A stretch of DNA of 64,000 nt from Pseudomonas sp. Au-Pse12 (GCF_021341665.1 NZ_JAJTTH010000008.1:248001-312000), one strand, 5' to 3'; numbered from the stretch's first letter, positions 38,026 to 46,825 are shown. Program-made: numbers and translations. The notes: a model not told the origin generated them from the letters alone.

Positions 38026-38928
38026 ATGGACTCGAACAAGAAAGTACTCGAAGGTTATGCGCCCTTCGGTCTTTATAGAACCTGGTATCGCGTTACCGGC
38101 GATTTACTCAATGGGCATACGCCCTTGGTGATTCTGCATGGCGGGCCGGGTTGCACCTATGACTATGTCGATACATTCAAGGATGTGGCTGCCAGCGGTA
38201 GAGCGGTTGTTCACTATGATCAGCTTGGCAATGGCTTCTCCACTCATGTGTCGGACAAGCCTGCAACATTCTGGACGGTGAAGCTGTTTCTTGAGGAACT
38301 GGACAGCCTTCTGGATCACCTGGGCATAAGCGATAACTATGCGCTGTTGGGACAATCCTGGGGAGGGATGCTGGCCAGTGAGCATGCAGTGCTGCGCCCA
38401 GCAGGTTTAAAGGCATTGATTATCGCCAACTCTCCGGCCGATATGCGTACCTGGGTCGCGGAGGCCAATCGCTTGCGTGAAGCCTTGCCAGAGGAGGTGC
38501 AGCAAACTCTGCTGCAGCATGAACAGGCAGGGACCACCGATTCTGCAGAATACATTGCTGCTTCGCGCGTCTTTTATGATCGGCATGTCTGCCGTATCAA
38601 GCCCTGGCCTGACGACGTGGCCCGCACCTTTGCCAAGGTTGACGCTAATCCCACGGTGTATCGAGCCATGAATGGTCCCAATGAATTCCATATCATTGCC
38701 AGCCTGAAGGACTGGACCATCGTCGAGCGCCTGAAACGCATCAACGTACCGACGCTATTGATTTCCGGGCGTTACGACGAGGCCACTCCGACCGTGGTCC
38801 AACCCTATCTGGAGCAGATCCCCGACATCCGTTGGGCGTTGTTTGAAAACTCCAGCCACATGCCCCACGTCGAGGAACGGGTCGCCTGCATGGGGACGGT
38901 GGTGAGTTTTCTCGACGAATGCCTGTAG
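38026..38928 (+). CDS. pipA: Proline iminopeptidase-family alpha/beta hydrolase (PipA-like)
   Basis: A 300-residue serine peptidase of the S33 family. Oxyanion motif HGGPG (39-43), nucleophile Ser111 in GQSWGG, acid Asp in SGRYDEATP and His in SSHMPHVEE form the catalytic triad. Members release N-terminal proline or cleave amino-acid amides. ATG 38026 is preceded by GGGAG. In known PipR/OryR-type loci the adjacent pip gene is the regulated target; the candidate operator at 37970 supports this. Confidence 0.82.
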   Translation: MDSNKKVLEGYAPFGLYRTWYRVTGDLLNGHTPLVILHGGPGCTYDYVDTFKDVAASGRAVVHYDQLGNGFSTHVSDKPATFWTVKLFLEELDSLLDHLGISDNYALLGQSWGGMLASEHAVLRPAGLKALIIANSPADMRTWVAEANRLREALPEEVQQTLLQHEQAGTTDSAEYIAASRVFYDRHVCRIKPWPDDVARTFAKVDANPTVYRAMNGPNEFHIIASLKDWTIVERLKRINVPTLLISGRYDEATPTVVQPYLEQIPDIRWALFENSSHMPHVEERVACMGTVVSFLDECL

Positions 38929-38994
38929 TCGCCAGGTAGGTGGCCCATGAGCCCCACTACCTGGCGTAGCGGGGCCCATGGACAGTTCAGAGGC

Positions 38995-40293
38995 TCAGTG
39001 CAGCTTCAAGCGTGGGTCGGTGCCGCGGCCGATGCGGCTGCCGAGCATCAGCATCGCGGTGCGAAAGACCCCATACAGGGCCATCTGGTGCATGCGGTAC
39101 AGCGAGATGTAGAACATCCGCGCCAGCCAGCCTTCGAGCATCACGCTGCCGGTAAGGTTGCCCATCAGGTTGCCCACCGCCGAGAAACGCGACAGCGAGA
39201 TCAGCGAGCCGTAGTCGGTGTACTTGTAGGTCGGCAGGTCCTTGCCTTCGATGCGCAGCTTCAGCGACTTGGCCAGTAAAGATGCTTGCTGGTGCGCGGC
39301 CTGGGCCCGCGGTGGCACGTTGCGGTCGCTACCTGGTTGCGGGCAGGCGGCGCAGTCGCCGAACGCGAAGATGTTCTCGTCGCGGGTGGTCTGCAGCGTC
39401 GGCAGCACCTGCAGCTGGTTGATGCGGTTGGTCTCCAGGCCGTCGATCTCCTTGAGGAAAGCCGGTGCGCGAATGCCCGCGGCCCAGACCTTGAGGCTGG
39501 CGGGAATGGTCTGGCCGTCGGCGGTGATCAGGCTGTCGGCGGTCACTTCGCTGACCGAGGCATTGGTCAGGACCTTGACCCCGAGTTTTTCCAGGGTCTT
39601 GTGCACCGGGCCGCTGATGCGCTCGGGCAGGGCCGGGAGTACCCGTGGCCCGGCTTCGATCAGGGTGATGTGCATGTTTTCCGGGAGAATCCGGTCCAGC
39701 CCGTAGGCGGCCAGCTCATGGGCGGCATTGTGCAGCTCTGCCGCCAGTTCCACGCCGGTGGCGCCGGCACCGACAATCGCCACGCTGATCTGCTCCACGG
39801 CATCGGTCTGCCCGGCATGAGCGCGCAGGTAGTGGTTGAGCAGTTGCTGGTGGAAGCGTTCGGCTTGCTTGCGAGTGTCGAGGAACAGGCAATGCTGGGC
39901 CGCGCCCTGGGTGCCGAAATCATTGGTGGTGCTGCCCACGGCGATCACCAGGGTGTCGTAACCCAGTTCCCGGGCCGGCAGCAGTTCCACGCCGGCCTCG
40001 TCGTAGGTGGCGGCGAGCTGGATCTTCTTCTGCTGACGATCGAGCCCGCTCATACGGCCCAGCTGGAACTCGAAGTGGTTCCATTTGGCTTGGGCGACGT
40101 AGTTGAGTTCGTCTTCGGAGGAGTTCAGCGAGCCGGCAGCCACTTCATGCAGCAGCGGTTTCCAGATGTGGGTCAGGTTGGCGTCCACCAGCATCACACT
40201 GGCGGTGCCGCGCTTGCCCAGAGTCTTACCCAGGCGGGTCGCCAACTCCAGGCCGCCGGCGCCGCCGCCAACGATGACAATACGATGAGTCAT
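38995..40293 (-). CDS. ndh: Type II NADH dehydrogenase (NDH-2)
   Basis: A single-subunit, non-proton-pumping NADH:quinone oxidoreductase on the inner face of the membrane. From ATG 40293 the 432-residue product has the FAD-binding GGGAGGLELATRLG, the NADH-binding VGAGATGVELAAELHNAA, and FAFGDCAACPQP near the quinone/FAD site, with C-terminal amphipathic helices for membrane contact. A TTG five codons upstream is an alternative start. Confidence 0.9.
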   Translation of the reverse strand: MTHRIVIVGGGAGGLELATRLGKTLGKRGTASVMLVDANLTHIWKPLLHEVAAGSLNSSEDELNYVAQAKWNHFEFQLGRMSGLDRQQKKIQLAATYDEAGVELLPARELGYDTLVIAVGSTTNDFGTQGAAQHCLFLDTRKQAERFHQQLLNHYLRAHAGQTDAVEQISVAIVGAGATGVELAAELHNAAHELAAYGLDRILPENMHITLIEAGPRVLPALPERISGPVHKTLEKLGVKVLTNASVSEVTADSLITADGQTIPASLKVWAAGIRAPAFLKEIDGLETNRINQLQVLPTLQTTRDENIFAFGDCAACPQPGSDRNVPPRAQAAHQQASLLAKSLKLRIEGKDLPTYKYTDYGSLISLSRFSAVGNLMGNLTGSVMLEGWLARMFYISLYRMHQMALYGVFRTAMLMLGSRIGRGTDPRLKLH

Positions 40294-40353
40294 GGGGATA
40301 TCTCGCAAGGCTAAAAGAAATCGGTGCAGTCAACCGAGCGAGCGCGAAGCGGC

Positions 40354-40527
40354 TCATAGCGTCAGGTAACTGATAAAACGGCTCAACAGGCCCAGTGCGA
40401 CAGTCACCGCGACCACCACCACGAGGAGCATCCACGGCCGAAAGGGCCGGCGCTCGACTCGGTGCTGGGGCAGTTGCAGATATTCTTCGACATGGCGTTG
40501 GTCGTCGGGGTTCAGGCGGCTGCTCAT
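40354..40527 (-). CDS. DUF3094-family small membrane protein
   Basis: A 57-residue protein: N-terminal soluble part (SSRLNPDDQRHVEEYLQLP) and one C-terminal membrane helix (WMLLVVVVAVTVALGLL). It matches the DUF3094 family found next to ndh in Pseudomonas. The longer frame upstream (to 40614) has no features. Function unknown. Confidence 0.8.
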   Translation of the reverse strand: MSSRLNPDDQRHVEEYLQLPQHRVERRPFRPWMLLVVVVAVTVALGLLSRFISYLTL

Positions 40528-40715
40528 AAAAGGCCTCGTCAGGTAGACGTCGCAACTTTGAGGAATGTTACAGCGCGGTATAAGCCGGCATGAACGGAGC
40601 ATAGCCGCTGCCACCGGGGGGCTCGAAGGCCGGGTCCCGGTGCTGGCAGGCAGTGCGCTTTTTTACCATTGCCGGGCGGATTGCGCCATGCCGACACAGG
40701 GCGGATTGACGGGCT

Positions 40716-41345
40716 TTACAAACTGATGCCGACGTCGAAGAGAATGCTGCGGCCCAGGTTGCTGCGCAGGAATTCCGGCGCATCCGGGTGGGCGAACAGC
40801 ACGCGGGCGAAGGTTGGCCCCACCAGGGATAGCGAGCGCCAGCCCTGGCGCAGGTATTCGGTGGGAGGCGGGAAGTGGCTGTTGAGGTCCAGCACTTCGC
40901 GTTTCAGGGCGGCAAAGGCAATGATGTCCAGTTCCCCGAGGTTCATCCCGCGTTCCTGATAATTGTGCGCTTTCTTGCGCAAGGTCGGCCCCAGGCGCAG
41001 CAACAGCTCGTTGGCCGGGATGCGCTTGGGCTTGGCTTCGCGCCGTACCAGCTGGCTCAGGGAGAACGCGCTGCGCCGCCGCTGCAGTTCGTCGCGCCAT
41101 TCATCATTGAGCCGTCGGCCTTCATCAAGGACGAAGAACACTTCGAAACTGGCTTCGCGAAACAGCACGTCCGGCGGCTCTTGTCCGGCGGCGGTGAATT
41201 CGTCGTTGCGATAGGGAATATTCAGGCCTTGCAGCAGGCGCTGGCAGACCCAACGCTCACGCTCCCATTTGCGGGCATTGGACAGGAACGCGTTGGCTTG
41301 TTCGGCCTGGATGGTAAGCAGGCGCAAAAAATCTGAGTCATCCAT
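40716..41345 (-). CDS. DUF1780-family protein
   Basis: A 209-residue cytoplasmic protein starting MDDSDFLRLLTIQAEQANAFLSNARKWERERWVCQ, matching the DUF1780 family of Pseudomonas and relatives. It has FEVFFVLDEGRRLNDEWRDELQRRR in a putative nuclease-like fold context (charged D/E, K residues), but no established activity. I use ATG 41345; the frame upstream overlaps the divergent gene's promoter. Confidence 0.75.
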   Translation of the reverse strand: MDDSDFLRLLTIQAEQANAFLSNARKWERERWVCQRLLQGLNIPYRNDEFTAAGQEPPDVLFREASFEVFFVLDEGRRLNDEWRDELQRRRSAFSLSQLVRREAKPKRIPANELLLRLGPTLRKKAHNYQERGMNLGELDIIAFAALKREVLDLNSHFPPPTEYLRQGWRSLSLVGPTFARVLFAHPDAPEFLRSNLGRSILFDVGISL

Positions 41346-41489
41346 ACCCCCAAGCTTAGCGCTCAAATATGACCTTAAAAACCACGCCCGCGGAAAAACC
41401 TCTGCCGGTGTTGACGGTAACCCTCGCTGGAGCCTGCTCAGGGGCGGTGTAGACTGTTCGCCTTCCAACCGTTCGATAAGGAGTGTGCC

Positions 41490-41957
41490 GTGAAGCGCTG
41501 GTCAATGCTGTTGCTGGCCCTGTTGCCGTTGTGGGCCCAGGCCCTGGAGATCGGTGAGCGCCTGGCACCCTGGACCCTGCTGGATCAGTTCGACCAGCCC
41601 TACAGCCTGGATTCCCAGGCGCGGATTCTGCTGGTCGCGCGCAGCATGGAGGCAGCCAAAGTGGTGAATGCGGCGCTCAAGGACAGGCCCCAGGGCTATC
41701 TGCAGGAGCGTCACGGGGTGTTTGTCGCGGATATCCAGCGCATGCCGACGGTGATCGCCAAACTCTTCGCCGTGCCGGCCATGCGTGATTATCCCTACCG
41801 GGTGATGCTCGACCGGGACGGCCGCGTAGCTCCGCGCTATCCGGCCGCCGAGAACCAGGTGCTGTGGCTGCAACTGAAGGATGGGCAACTGGTGGAGCAG
41901 CAGGCGTTCACCACCGCCGAGCAACTGGCGACGGCGCTGGAGCGGGCCTTGCCATGA
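41490..41957 (+). CDS. Exported thioredoxin-fold-like protein of unknown function
   Basis: A 155-residue protein with a signal peptide (MKRWSMLLLALLPLWAQA) and a mature part of YtfJ/peroxiredoxin-like layout (IGERLAPWTLLDQFDQPYSLDSQARILLVARSMEAAKVVNAAL), but with no CxxC or peroxidatic cysteine. Likely periplasmic. It overlaps the next membrane-protein gene by 4 bp, so the two are probably made together. Function not recognised. Confidence 0.7.
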   Translation: MKRWSMLLLALLPLWAQALEIGERLAPWTLLDQFDQPYSLDSQARILLVARSMEAAKVVNAALKDRPQGYLQERHGVFVADIQRMPTVIAKLFAVPAMRDYPYRVMLDRDGRVAPRYPAAENQVLWLQLKDGQLVEQQAFTTAEQLATALERALP

Positions 41958-42643
41958 TCAGTGCGGCGCTGCTGTCGCCGGAAAGCTTGATGGGCGGTTG
42001 GCTGCTGTATGTGCCGGTACTGATCTGGGCCATGCTGCGCGCGCCCTGGGTCGAGCTGTTTACCGACAGCCGGCGCCAGCATCTGCTGTTCGGTACTGTA
42101 TTCGCCTTGTTTCTGTTGTGGCTGGTACGCCGGGACTTCGACACCGGCGTCTCCTACCACTTCATTGGCATGACCGCGGTCACCCTGCTGCTGGACTGGC
42201 CGTTGGCGATCGTTGGCGGGCTGATCGCGCAGTTGGGGCTGCTGGCCCTGGGGCGTCAGGATCTCGCGGCGCTGGGAGTCAATGGCGTTCTGCTGATCCT
42301 GCTGCCGGTGGCGGTCACCGAGGCCTGCGCCTGGCTGGTGGAACGGGCCCAGCCACGCAATCCCTTCGTCTATATCTTCTGCTCGGGATTCTTCGCCGCC
42401 GCGCTTTCGGCGCTGTTGTGCCTGCTCTGCGCCCTGGGCCTGCTGTGGTTCGACGAGCGCTTTGCCATGCCTGAATGGCTGGAGGACTTTGTCGGCTACC
42501 TGTGGCTGATCATCTTCCCTGAAGCCTTCATCAACGGCATGGTGATCAGCGCCCTGGTGGTGTTCTGCCCGGAATGGCTGGAAACCTTCAACCGCACTCG
42601 CTACCTGTCGGCGCCTTGGAAAGATGAGGATCCGCGCTCTTGA
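41954..42643 (+). CDS. Integral membrane protein, ECF-type permease family
   Basis: A 229-residue protein with about six membrane segments (GGWLLYVPVLIWAML, HLLFGTVFALFLLWLV, GMTAVTLLLDWPLAIVGGLIAQLGLLAL and others). The pattern resembles the CbiM-like energy-coupling factor permease fold found in Pseudomonas conserved proteins, but no metal-binding N-terminus (MH..) is present, so transport of cobalt or nickel is not supported. Coupled to the preceding gene by ATGA overlap. Confidence 0.65.
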   Translation: MISAALLSPESLMGGWLLYVPVLIWAMLRAPWVELFTDSRRQHLLFGTVFALFLLWLVRRDFDTGVSYHFIGMTAVTLLLDWPLAIVGGLIAQLGLLALGRQDLAALGVNGVLLILLPVAVTEACAWLVERAQPRNPFVYIFCSGFFAAALSALLCLLCALGLLWFDERFAMPEWLEDFVGYLWLIIFPEAFINGMVISALVVFCPEWLETFNRTRYLSAPWKDEDPRS

Positions 42644-42706
42644 TCCATATCAATCCAGGGTTTTTGGCGGCGCTGCATGCTCGGCAAAAATCTCAGGAGT
42701 GCGGTC

Positions 42707-42922
42707 ATGAGTGTCTACCAGTGGGCCCGGCAGGAAGTGCGTGACAGTCTGCAAAATGCTCAGCAGGAAGGCTTTGAACCAGGGTTGAGCCTGCGTGCCC
42801 TGCTCAGTGCAGTGGTGCAGCAGAGCAAGAGCGTACGCAGTATCGAGGACTTGGCGGACGAGCTGCAGTTTCTTGCGGAAAACCTCGATGACGACCAGGA
42901 CTACAGCTTCATGCGGCCCTGA
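42707..42922 (+). CDS. Conserved hypothetical small protein
   Basis: A 71-residue acidic protein (MSVYQWARQEVRDSLQNAQQEGFEPGLSLRALLSAVV...) with an AGGAG site 9 bases before ATG 42707. It is mostly helical by composition and ends in a cluster of acidic residues (LAENLDDDQDYSFMRP). No known domain that I recognise. Confidence 0.65.
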   Translation: MSVYQWARQEVRDSLQNAQQEGFEPGLSLRALLSAVVQQSKSVRSIEDLADELQFLAENLDDDQDYSFMRP

Positions 42923-42941
42923 TCGTCAGCGAAGTGAGCGC

Positions 42942-43145
42942 TCAATGAGCGCGGGGTGGCATGTCTTCGGAGAACAGTTCGTCCTCGGCATCCGGGCTCA
43001 CCGGAATCTTGTGTTCTTCGGCGGCCCAGGCGCCCAGGTCGATCAGTTTGCAGCGATCGGAACAGAACGGCCGATTGACGTTGGCCGCCGTCCATTCCAC
43101 GGGGGCGCCACAGGTTGGGCATTCGACGGTCAGGGGTTGGCTCAT
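42942..43145 (-). CDS. yacG: DNA gyrase inhibitor YacG
   Basis: A 67-residue zinc-ribbon protein with CPTCGAPVEW and FCSDRCKLIDLGAWAAEEHKIP, the YacG signature; E. coli YacG binds GyrB and inhibits gyrase. Its start overlaps the coaE stop by 4 bp, in the standard pilD-coaE-yacG order. Confidence 0.93.
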   Translation of the reverse strand: MSQPLTVECPTCGAPVEWTAANVNRPFCSDRCKLIDLGAWAAEEHKIPVSPDAEDELFSEDMPPRAH

Positions 43146-43765
43146 GACTGGCCTCCACGCAAAGTTAGGTAAAAGTGATGCAGGCGCTCGACCTCGCTGC
43201 GCAACCAGGCTTGGTCGCGGTCGTTGACCAGCACATCATCGGCGTGGCGCAGGCGTTCCTCGCGGCTGGCCTGGGCCTGGAGAATCGCCTGGACCTGCTG
43301 TTCGCTGATCTGGTCGCGCTGCAGGGTACGCTCGATCTGCAATTGCTGTGGCACATCGATCACCAGAATCCGTTGGGTCATCCGTGACTGCCCGGATTCG
43401 ATCAGCAATGGCGATACCAGAATCGCGTAAGGCGATTCCGCGCGGGCCAGGTGGCTGACAATTTCCTCGGCAATCAATGGATGCAGCAGGGCTTCCAGCC
43501 AGCGGCGCTGTTCGGGCACTTCGAAGATCAGCTTACGCAGCGCGGCACGGTCCAGCTGGCCGTCGGCCTGCAACACGCTGTTGCCAAAATGCCGGGCAAT
43601 CTGCTCCAGGGCCGGGCGGCCGGGCTCCACCACCCAGCGGGCGGCGTGATCGGCATCGATGACATGCACCCCCAGGTCGATGAAATGCTGCGCTGCGGCG
43701 CTTTTGCCGCTGCCAATGCCGCCGGTCAGGCCGAGGGTCCAGGGTGTGTTTACGGAGTGAGTCAT
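43142..43765 (-). CDS. coaE: Dephospho-CoA kinase
   Basis: Last enzyme of CoA synthesis, phosphorylating dephospho-CoA. The 207-residue product has the P-loop GGIGSGKS (15-22), the DADHAARWVVEPG block and the lid region (ASREERLRHADDVLVND). A longer frame continues upstream into pilD out of phase and is not real. Overlaps pilD and yacG by 4 bp each. Confidence 0.95.
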   Translation of the reverse strand: MTHSVNTPWTLGLTGGIGSGKSAAAQHFIDLGVHVIDADHAARWVVEPGRPALEQIARHFGNSVLQADGQLDRAALRKLIFEVPEQRRWLEALLHPLIAEEIVSHLARAESPYAILVSPLLIESGQSRMTQRILVIDVPQQLQIERTLQRDQISEQQVQAILQAQASREERLRHADDVLVNDRDQAWLRSEVERLHHFYLTLRGGQS

Positions 43766-44634
43766 TGGTAACCGACAAACTGCAGGTAGAAGTCGGCCAT
43801 TTGACCACCCCAGAGCAACGCAATCCAGCCGGCAATCGCCAGATACGGGCCAAAGGGGATGGGCGTCGAGGTCTTTTCCCTGCGCAGGCGCAGCATCACC
43901 GTGCCGAGAACTGCCCCCACCAGGGAGGACAGCAGCAGGGTCAGTGGCAGGATCTGCCAGCCGCCCCAGGCCCCGAGCAGCGCCAGCAGCTTGAAGTCGC
44001 CGTGGCCCATGCCGTCCTTGCCGGTCAGCAGCTTGAACAGCCAGTACACCGACCACAGGGTCAGGTAGCCGAATACCGCTCCCCACAGCGCATCCCCGAG
44101 GCTGACCAACAGGCCGAAACTGTTGGCGATCAACCCCAGCCACAACAGTGGCAGCACCAGGGCATCCGGCAGCAATTGGTGATCGGCGTCGATCAGGCTC
44201 ATGGCCAGCAGTCCCCAGCTCAAGATCAGCATCAGCCCCGCTGCCCAGCCGAAACCGAAGTGCCAAGCGATAAAGGCCGAGATCAGCCCGCAGGCCAGCT
44301 CGGTCAGTGGGTAGCGCGGGCTGATGGCGACCTTGCAGTGAGCGCAGCGGCCGCGCAGCCAGAGGTAACTGAGCAGCGGGATGTTTTCCCAGGGGCGGAT
44401 CGGCTGCGCACAGTGCGGGCACTGCGAGTGCGGGAGCAGCAGGTTGTAGGGCGCGGCCGCAGGCTCAGGTTCCAGCCCCAGCACGTCACGAGCCTGGGCT
44501 TGCCAGTCGCGCTCGAGCATCTTCGGCAGGCGCCACACCAGCACGTTGATAAAACTGCCGACGATCAGTCCCAGGATCAGGGCCGAGACCACGAATGCCA
44601 GGGGGTAAAGGGTCAGGAGTTCAGTCAGGGGCAT
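43762..44634 (-). CDS. pilD: Prepilin leader peptidase / N-methyltransferase PilD
   Basis: An inner-membrane aspartic protease that cleaves and N-methylates type IV prepilins and type II pseudopilins. The 290-residue product keeps the zinc tetracysteine region (CPHCAQPIRPWENIP, GRCAHCKVAISPRYP) and both catalytic aspartates (LIDADHQLLPD; GHGDFKLLALLGAWGG). It overlaps coaE by 4 bp and follows pilC by 2 bp. Confidence 0.96.
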   Translation of the reverse strand: MPLTELLTLYPLAFVVSALILGLIVGSFINVLVWRLPKMLERDWQAQARDVLGLEPEPAAAPYNLLLPHSQCPHCAQPIRPWENIPLLSYLWLRGRCAHCKVAISPRYPLTELACGLISAFIAWHFGFGWAAGLMLILSWGLLAMSLIDADHQLLPDALVLPLLWLGLIANSFGLLVSLGDALWGAVFGYLTLWSVYWLFKLLTGKDGMGHGDFKLLALLGAWGGWQILPLTLLLSSLVGAVLGTVMLRLRREKTSTPIPFGPYLAIAGWIALLWGGQMADFYLQFVGYQ

Positions 44635-44636
44635 GT

Positions 44637-45854
44637 TCAGATCGCTGTACCGAGTTGAAAGATAGGCAGGTACATGGCAACCACCAGGGCGCCGACGATA
44701 CCGCCGAGGATCACCATGATCAACGGCTCCATGAGGCTGGTCAGGCTGTCCACCAGGTTGTCCACTTCGACCTCATAATGATTCGCGACTTTTTCCAGCA
44801 GATGATCCAGGGTCCCGGATTCTTCACCAATGGCGGTCATCTGGACCGCCATAGTAGGGAAGACGCCGCTGGTGCGCATGGCAAAGTTCAATTGCATGCC
44901 GCTGCCAACCTGCTGGCGGATGCGCTCCACCGCTTGCCTGAAGACGCTGTTGCCACTGGCTCCGGCCACCGAGTCCAGGGCCTGCACCAGCGGGACGCCG
45001 GCGGCGAAGGTGGTGGCCAGGGTCCGGGCATAGCGGGCCACCGCAGACTTGTGCAACAGCGGGCCGGCCAGGGGCAGTTGCAGCAGGCCGACATCCAGGC
45101 GGTCACGCAAGCGCGGCGAGCGCCGATAAGCCTGGCGCGCGACCCACCCGCCCAGCAGGCAGGCCCCCAATAGCAGCCCGCCGTGCTGCTGGATGAAGTG
45201 CGACAGGGCGATCACCCACTGGGTGAGCGCAGGCAGCTCGGCATGGAAGCCGGCGAACAAGCTCTGGAACTGGGGGACCACCTTGAGCAGCAGGATGCTG
45301 CTGACTGCCACGGCCACGGCAATGACCGCGATTGGATAGACCGTGGCTTTCTTCAGCCGCGCCTTGAGGCTTTCACTTTTTTCCTTATAGAGGGCGACTC
45401 GCTCCAGCAGGGTATCCAGGGCTCCGGCCTGTTCGCCGGCGTCCACCAGGTTGCAGTACAGCGGGTCGAAATGGCGTGGGTGCCGGCGCAGCGCCGTGGC
45501 CAGGCTGGAGCCGGCTTCGATATCGCGCTTGAGGCTGGCCAGTAGCTGGCGCATTTGCGGTTGTTCGAAACTCTCGGCAATGATTTCGAAGGATTGCAGC
45601 AACGGTACACCGGCCTGCAGCAGCGTAGCCAATTGCCGGGTGAACAGGGCGATGTCGCGGGCCCTCAGCCGCTGGCCCCGGCGCAGCCATCCCCTGGGTT
45701 TGCGCCGGACTCGGGTCGGGGTGATGCCCTGCTTGCGCAATTGCGCCCTGATCAGCGCCGGGCTTGCGGCGCTGAGTTCTCCGGCCATGGTCCGGCCCTG
45801 ACTGTCGGTGCCGTTCCACAGATAGACGCTGGTCGTGGGGGCTTTTGCCGCCAT
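44637..45854 (-). CDS. pilC: Type IV pilus inner-membrane platform protein PilC
   Basis: The GspF-family platform that couples the cytoplasmic motor to pilin insertion. The 405-residue product has two GspF repeats (RDIALFTRQLATLLQAGVPLLQSFEII; VARYARTLATTFAAGVPLVQALDSV), each followed by membrane helices and a GEQAG/GEESG motif. ATG 45854 begins MAAKAPTTSVYLWNG. In P. aeruginosa pilB lies between pilA and pilC; here pilC is directly divergent from pilA. Confidence 0.95.
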   Translation of the reverse strand: MAAKAPTTSVYLWNGTDSQGRTMAGELSAASPALIRAQLRKQGITPTRVRRKPRGWLRRGQRLRARDIALFTRQLATLLQAGVPLLQSFEIIAESFEQPQMRQLLASLKRDIEAGSSLATALRRHPRHFDPLYCNLVDAGEQAGALDTLLERVALYKEKSESLKARLKKATVYPIAVIAVAVAVSSILLLKVVPQFQSLFAGFHAELPALTQWVIALSHFIQQHGGLLLGACLLGGWVARQAYRRSPRLRDRLDVGLLQLPLAGPLLHKSAVARYARTLATTFAAGVPLVQALDSVAGASGNSVFRQAVERIRQQVGSGMQLNFAMRTSGVFPTMAVQMTAIGEESGTLDHLLEKVANHYEVEVDNLVDSLTSLMEPLIMVILGGIVGALVVAMYLPIFQLGTAI

Positions 45855-46182
45855 GGTTCGATCCTTGGTGCAAGGGTGGATATCGGGGCGCGCGTGCCTT
45901 GCGGGTCTCAAGCAGGTGACGGATTAGCCTGTCCCCGGGCGTTCCCTGGCGGGGCGGCAGCCCGACTGTCGGGCTGCCATGCACCTGCCGAAGTCTAGCT
46001 GCGAGGTACCTGACACACAGGGGCAGCGGGTGACGAAATTTGTCAGTTTGTGCGACTTCTGGTGCTCAAGGCCTTGGGCTATCGCGCCTGCAGGCCGCGT
46101 AGTCCGTGGGTTGGCCTCTGGCACAAGGCGTGCTTCAGGCCTGGTTGCTCATGCAATGTTCGTTCATGCCAGGAGGCAATCC
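45855..46182. other. Divergent region between pilC and pilA (no pilB)
   Basis: A 328-bp gap holding the pilA sigma-54 promoter (listed separately). Upstream of it are several TGTC or GACA pentamers (around 45965-46045) of the kind bound by PilR. There is no trace of the roughly 1.7-kb pilB ATPase gene usually found here. Confidence 0.6.
46119..46134 (+). promoter_or_regulatory. Sigma-54 promoter of pilA
   Basis: TGGCAC (46119-46124), five bases, then GTGCT (46130-46134) match the -24 GG / -12 GC pattern, one base from TTGCT. It lies about 50 bases before the pilA start, and a strong AGGAGG ribosome site follows. The match agrees with PilR-type control of pilA. Confidence 0.75.
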
Positions 46183-46599
46183 ATGAAACATCAATCCGGT
46201 TTTACCCTGATCGAATTACTGGTGGTGGTGGCCATCATCGGCATTCTCGCCACTGTGGCGCTGCCCCTGTATTCCAAGTACCAGGCGCGGGCCAAGGTGA
46301 TTGCCGCACTGGCCGAGGTTTCGGCGCTGAAGGTCAATGTCGAGGACCTGCTCAACCAGGGAACCGACCCGACCCTGGCCCTGGCCGGCGGTACGGCGCT
46401 GACTTCGAATTGCCAGATGAGTGCCGGCGGGACCGCGGCCACTGGTGAAGGCAGCATCGATTGCAGCTTGCTCAATGCGCCAGGGGCCGTGTTGAACAAG
46501 ACCCTGACCCTGAGCCGCTCGGCAAACACCGGGTGGACTTGCACCACCACGGTGGAGGCGGACTATGCGCCAAAGGGCTGTGGCGCGGAGGGTGCCTGA
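46183..46599 (+). CDS. pilA: Type IV major pilin PilA
   Basis: The main pilus subunit. The 138-residue product has leader MKHQSG, then FTLIELLVVVAIIGILATVALPLYSKYQARAKV (Glu at +5), an alpha-beta body and two C-terminal cysteines enclosing a D-loop (CTTTVEADYAPKGC), plus another Cys pair (NCQMS..., DCSLL). An AGGAGG site is 6 bases before ATG. Driven by the sigma-54 promoter at 46119. Confidence 0.93.
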   Translation: MKHQSGFTLIELLVVVAIIGILATVALPLYSKYQARAKVIAALAEVSALKVNVEDLLNQGTDPTLALAGGTALTSNCQMSAGGTAATGEGSIDCSLLNAPGAVLNKTLTLSRSANTGWTCTTTVEADYAPKGCGAEGA

Positions 46600-46825
46600 G
46601 GACGATTGGAGCGATCGGCGCCGCGCCGCTGAAAAACGGCAAGTTGCATGCAGATTGGCGGGGCATCATGCATTTTGCATGATTCCGGTTTTCTTGGTTG
46701 TTTTTAAGTTATTGATTTATATCGATATTTTTACTGATCGGACTTGGCACAGCACCTGCAATATCCCTCATAACCCTGTTGCCAGGACACGGCGCAGGTT
46801 TTCTAAAAGAACAGGAGTTACTCGT

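Noticed and set aside
43142..44422. 426-codon frame that would extend coaE upstream
   Set aside because: The added part lies out of phase within pilD and has no domain; CoaE has its normal length from 43765.
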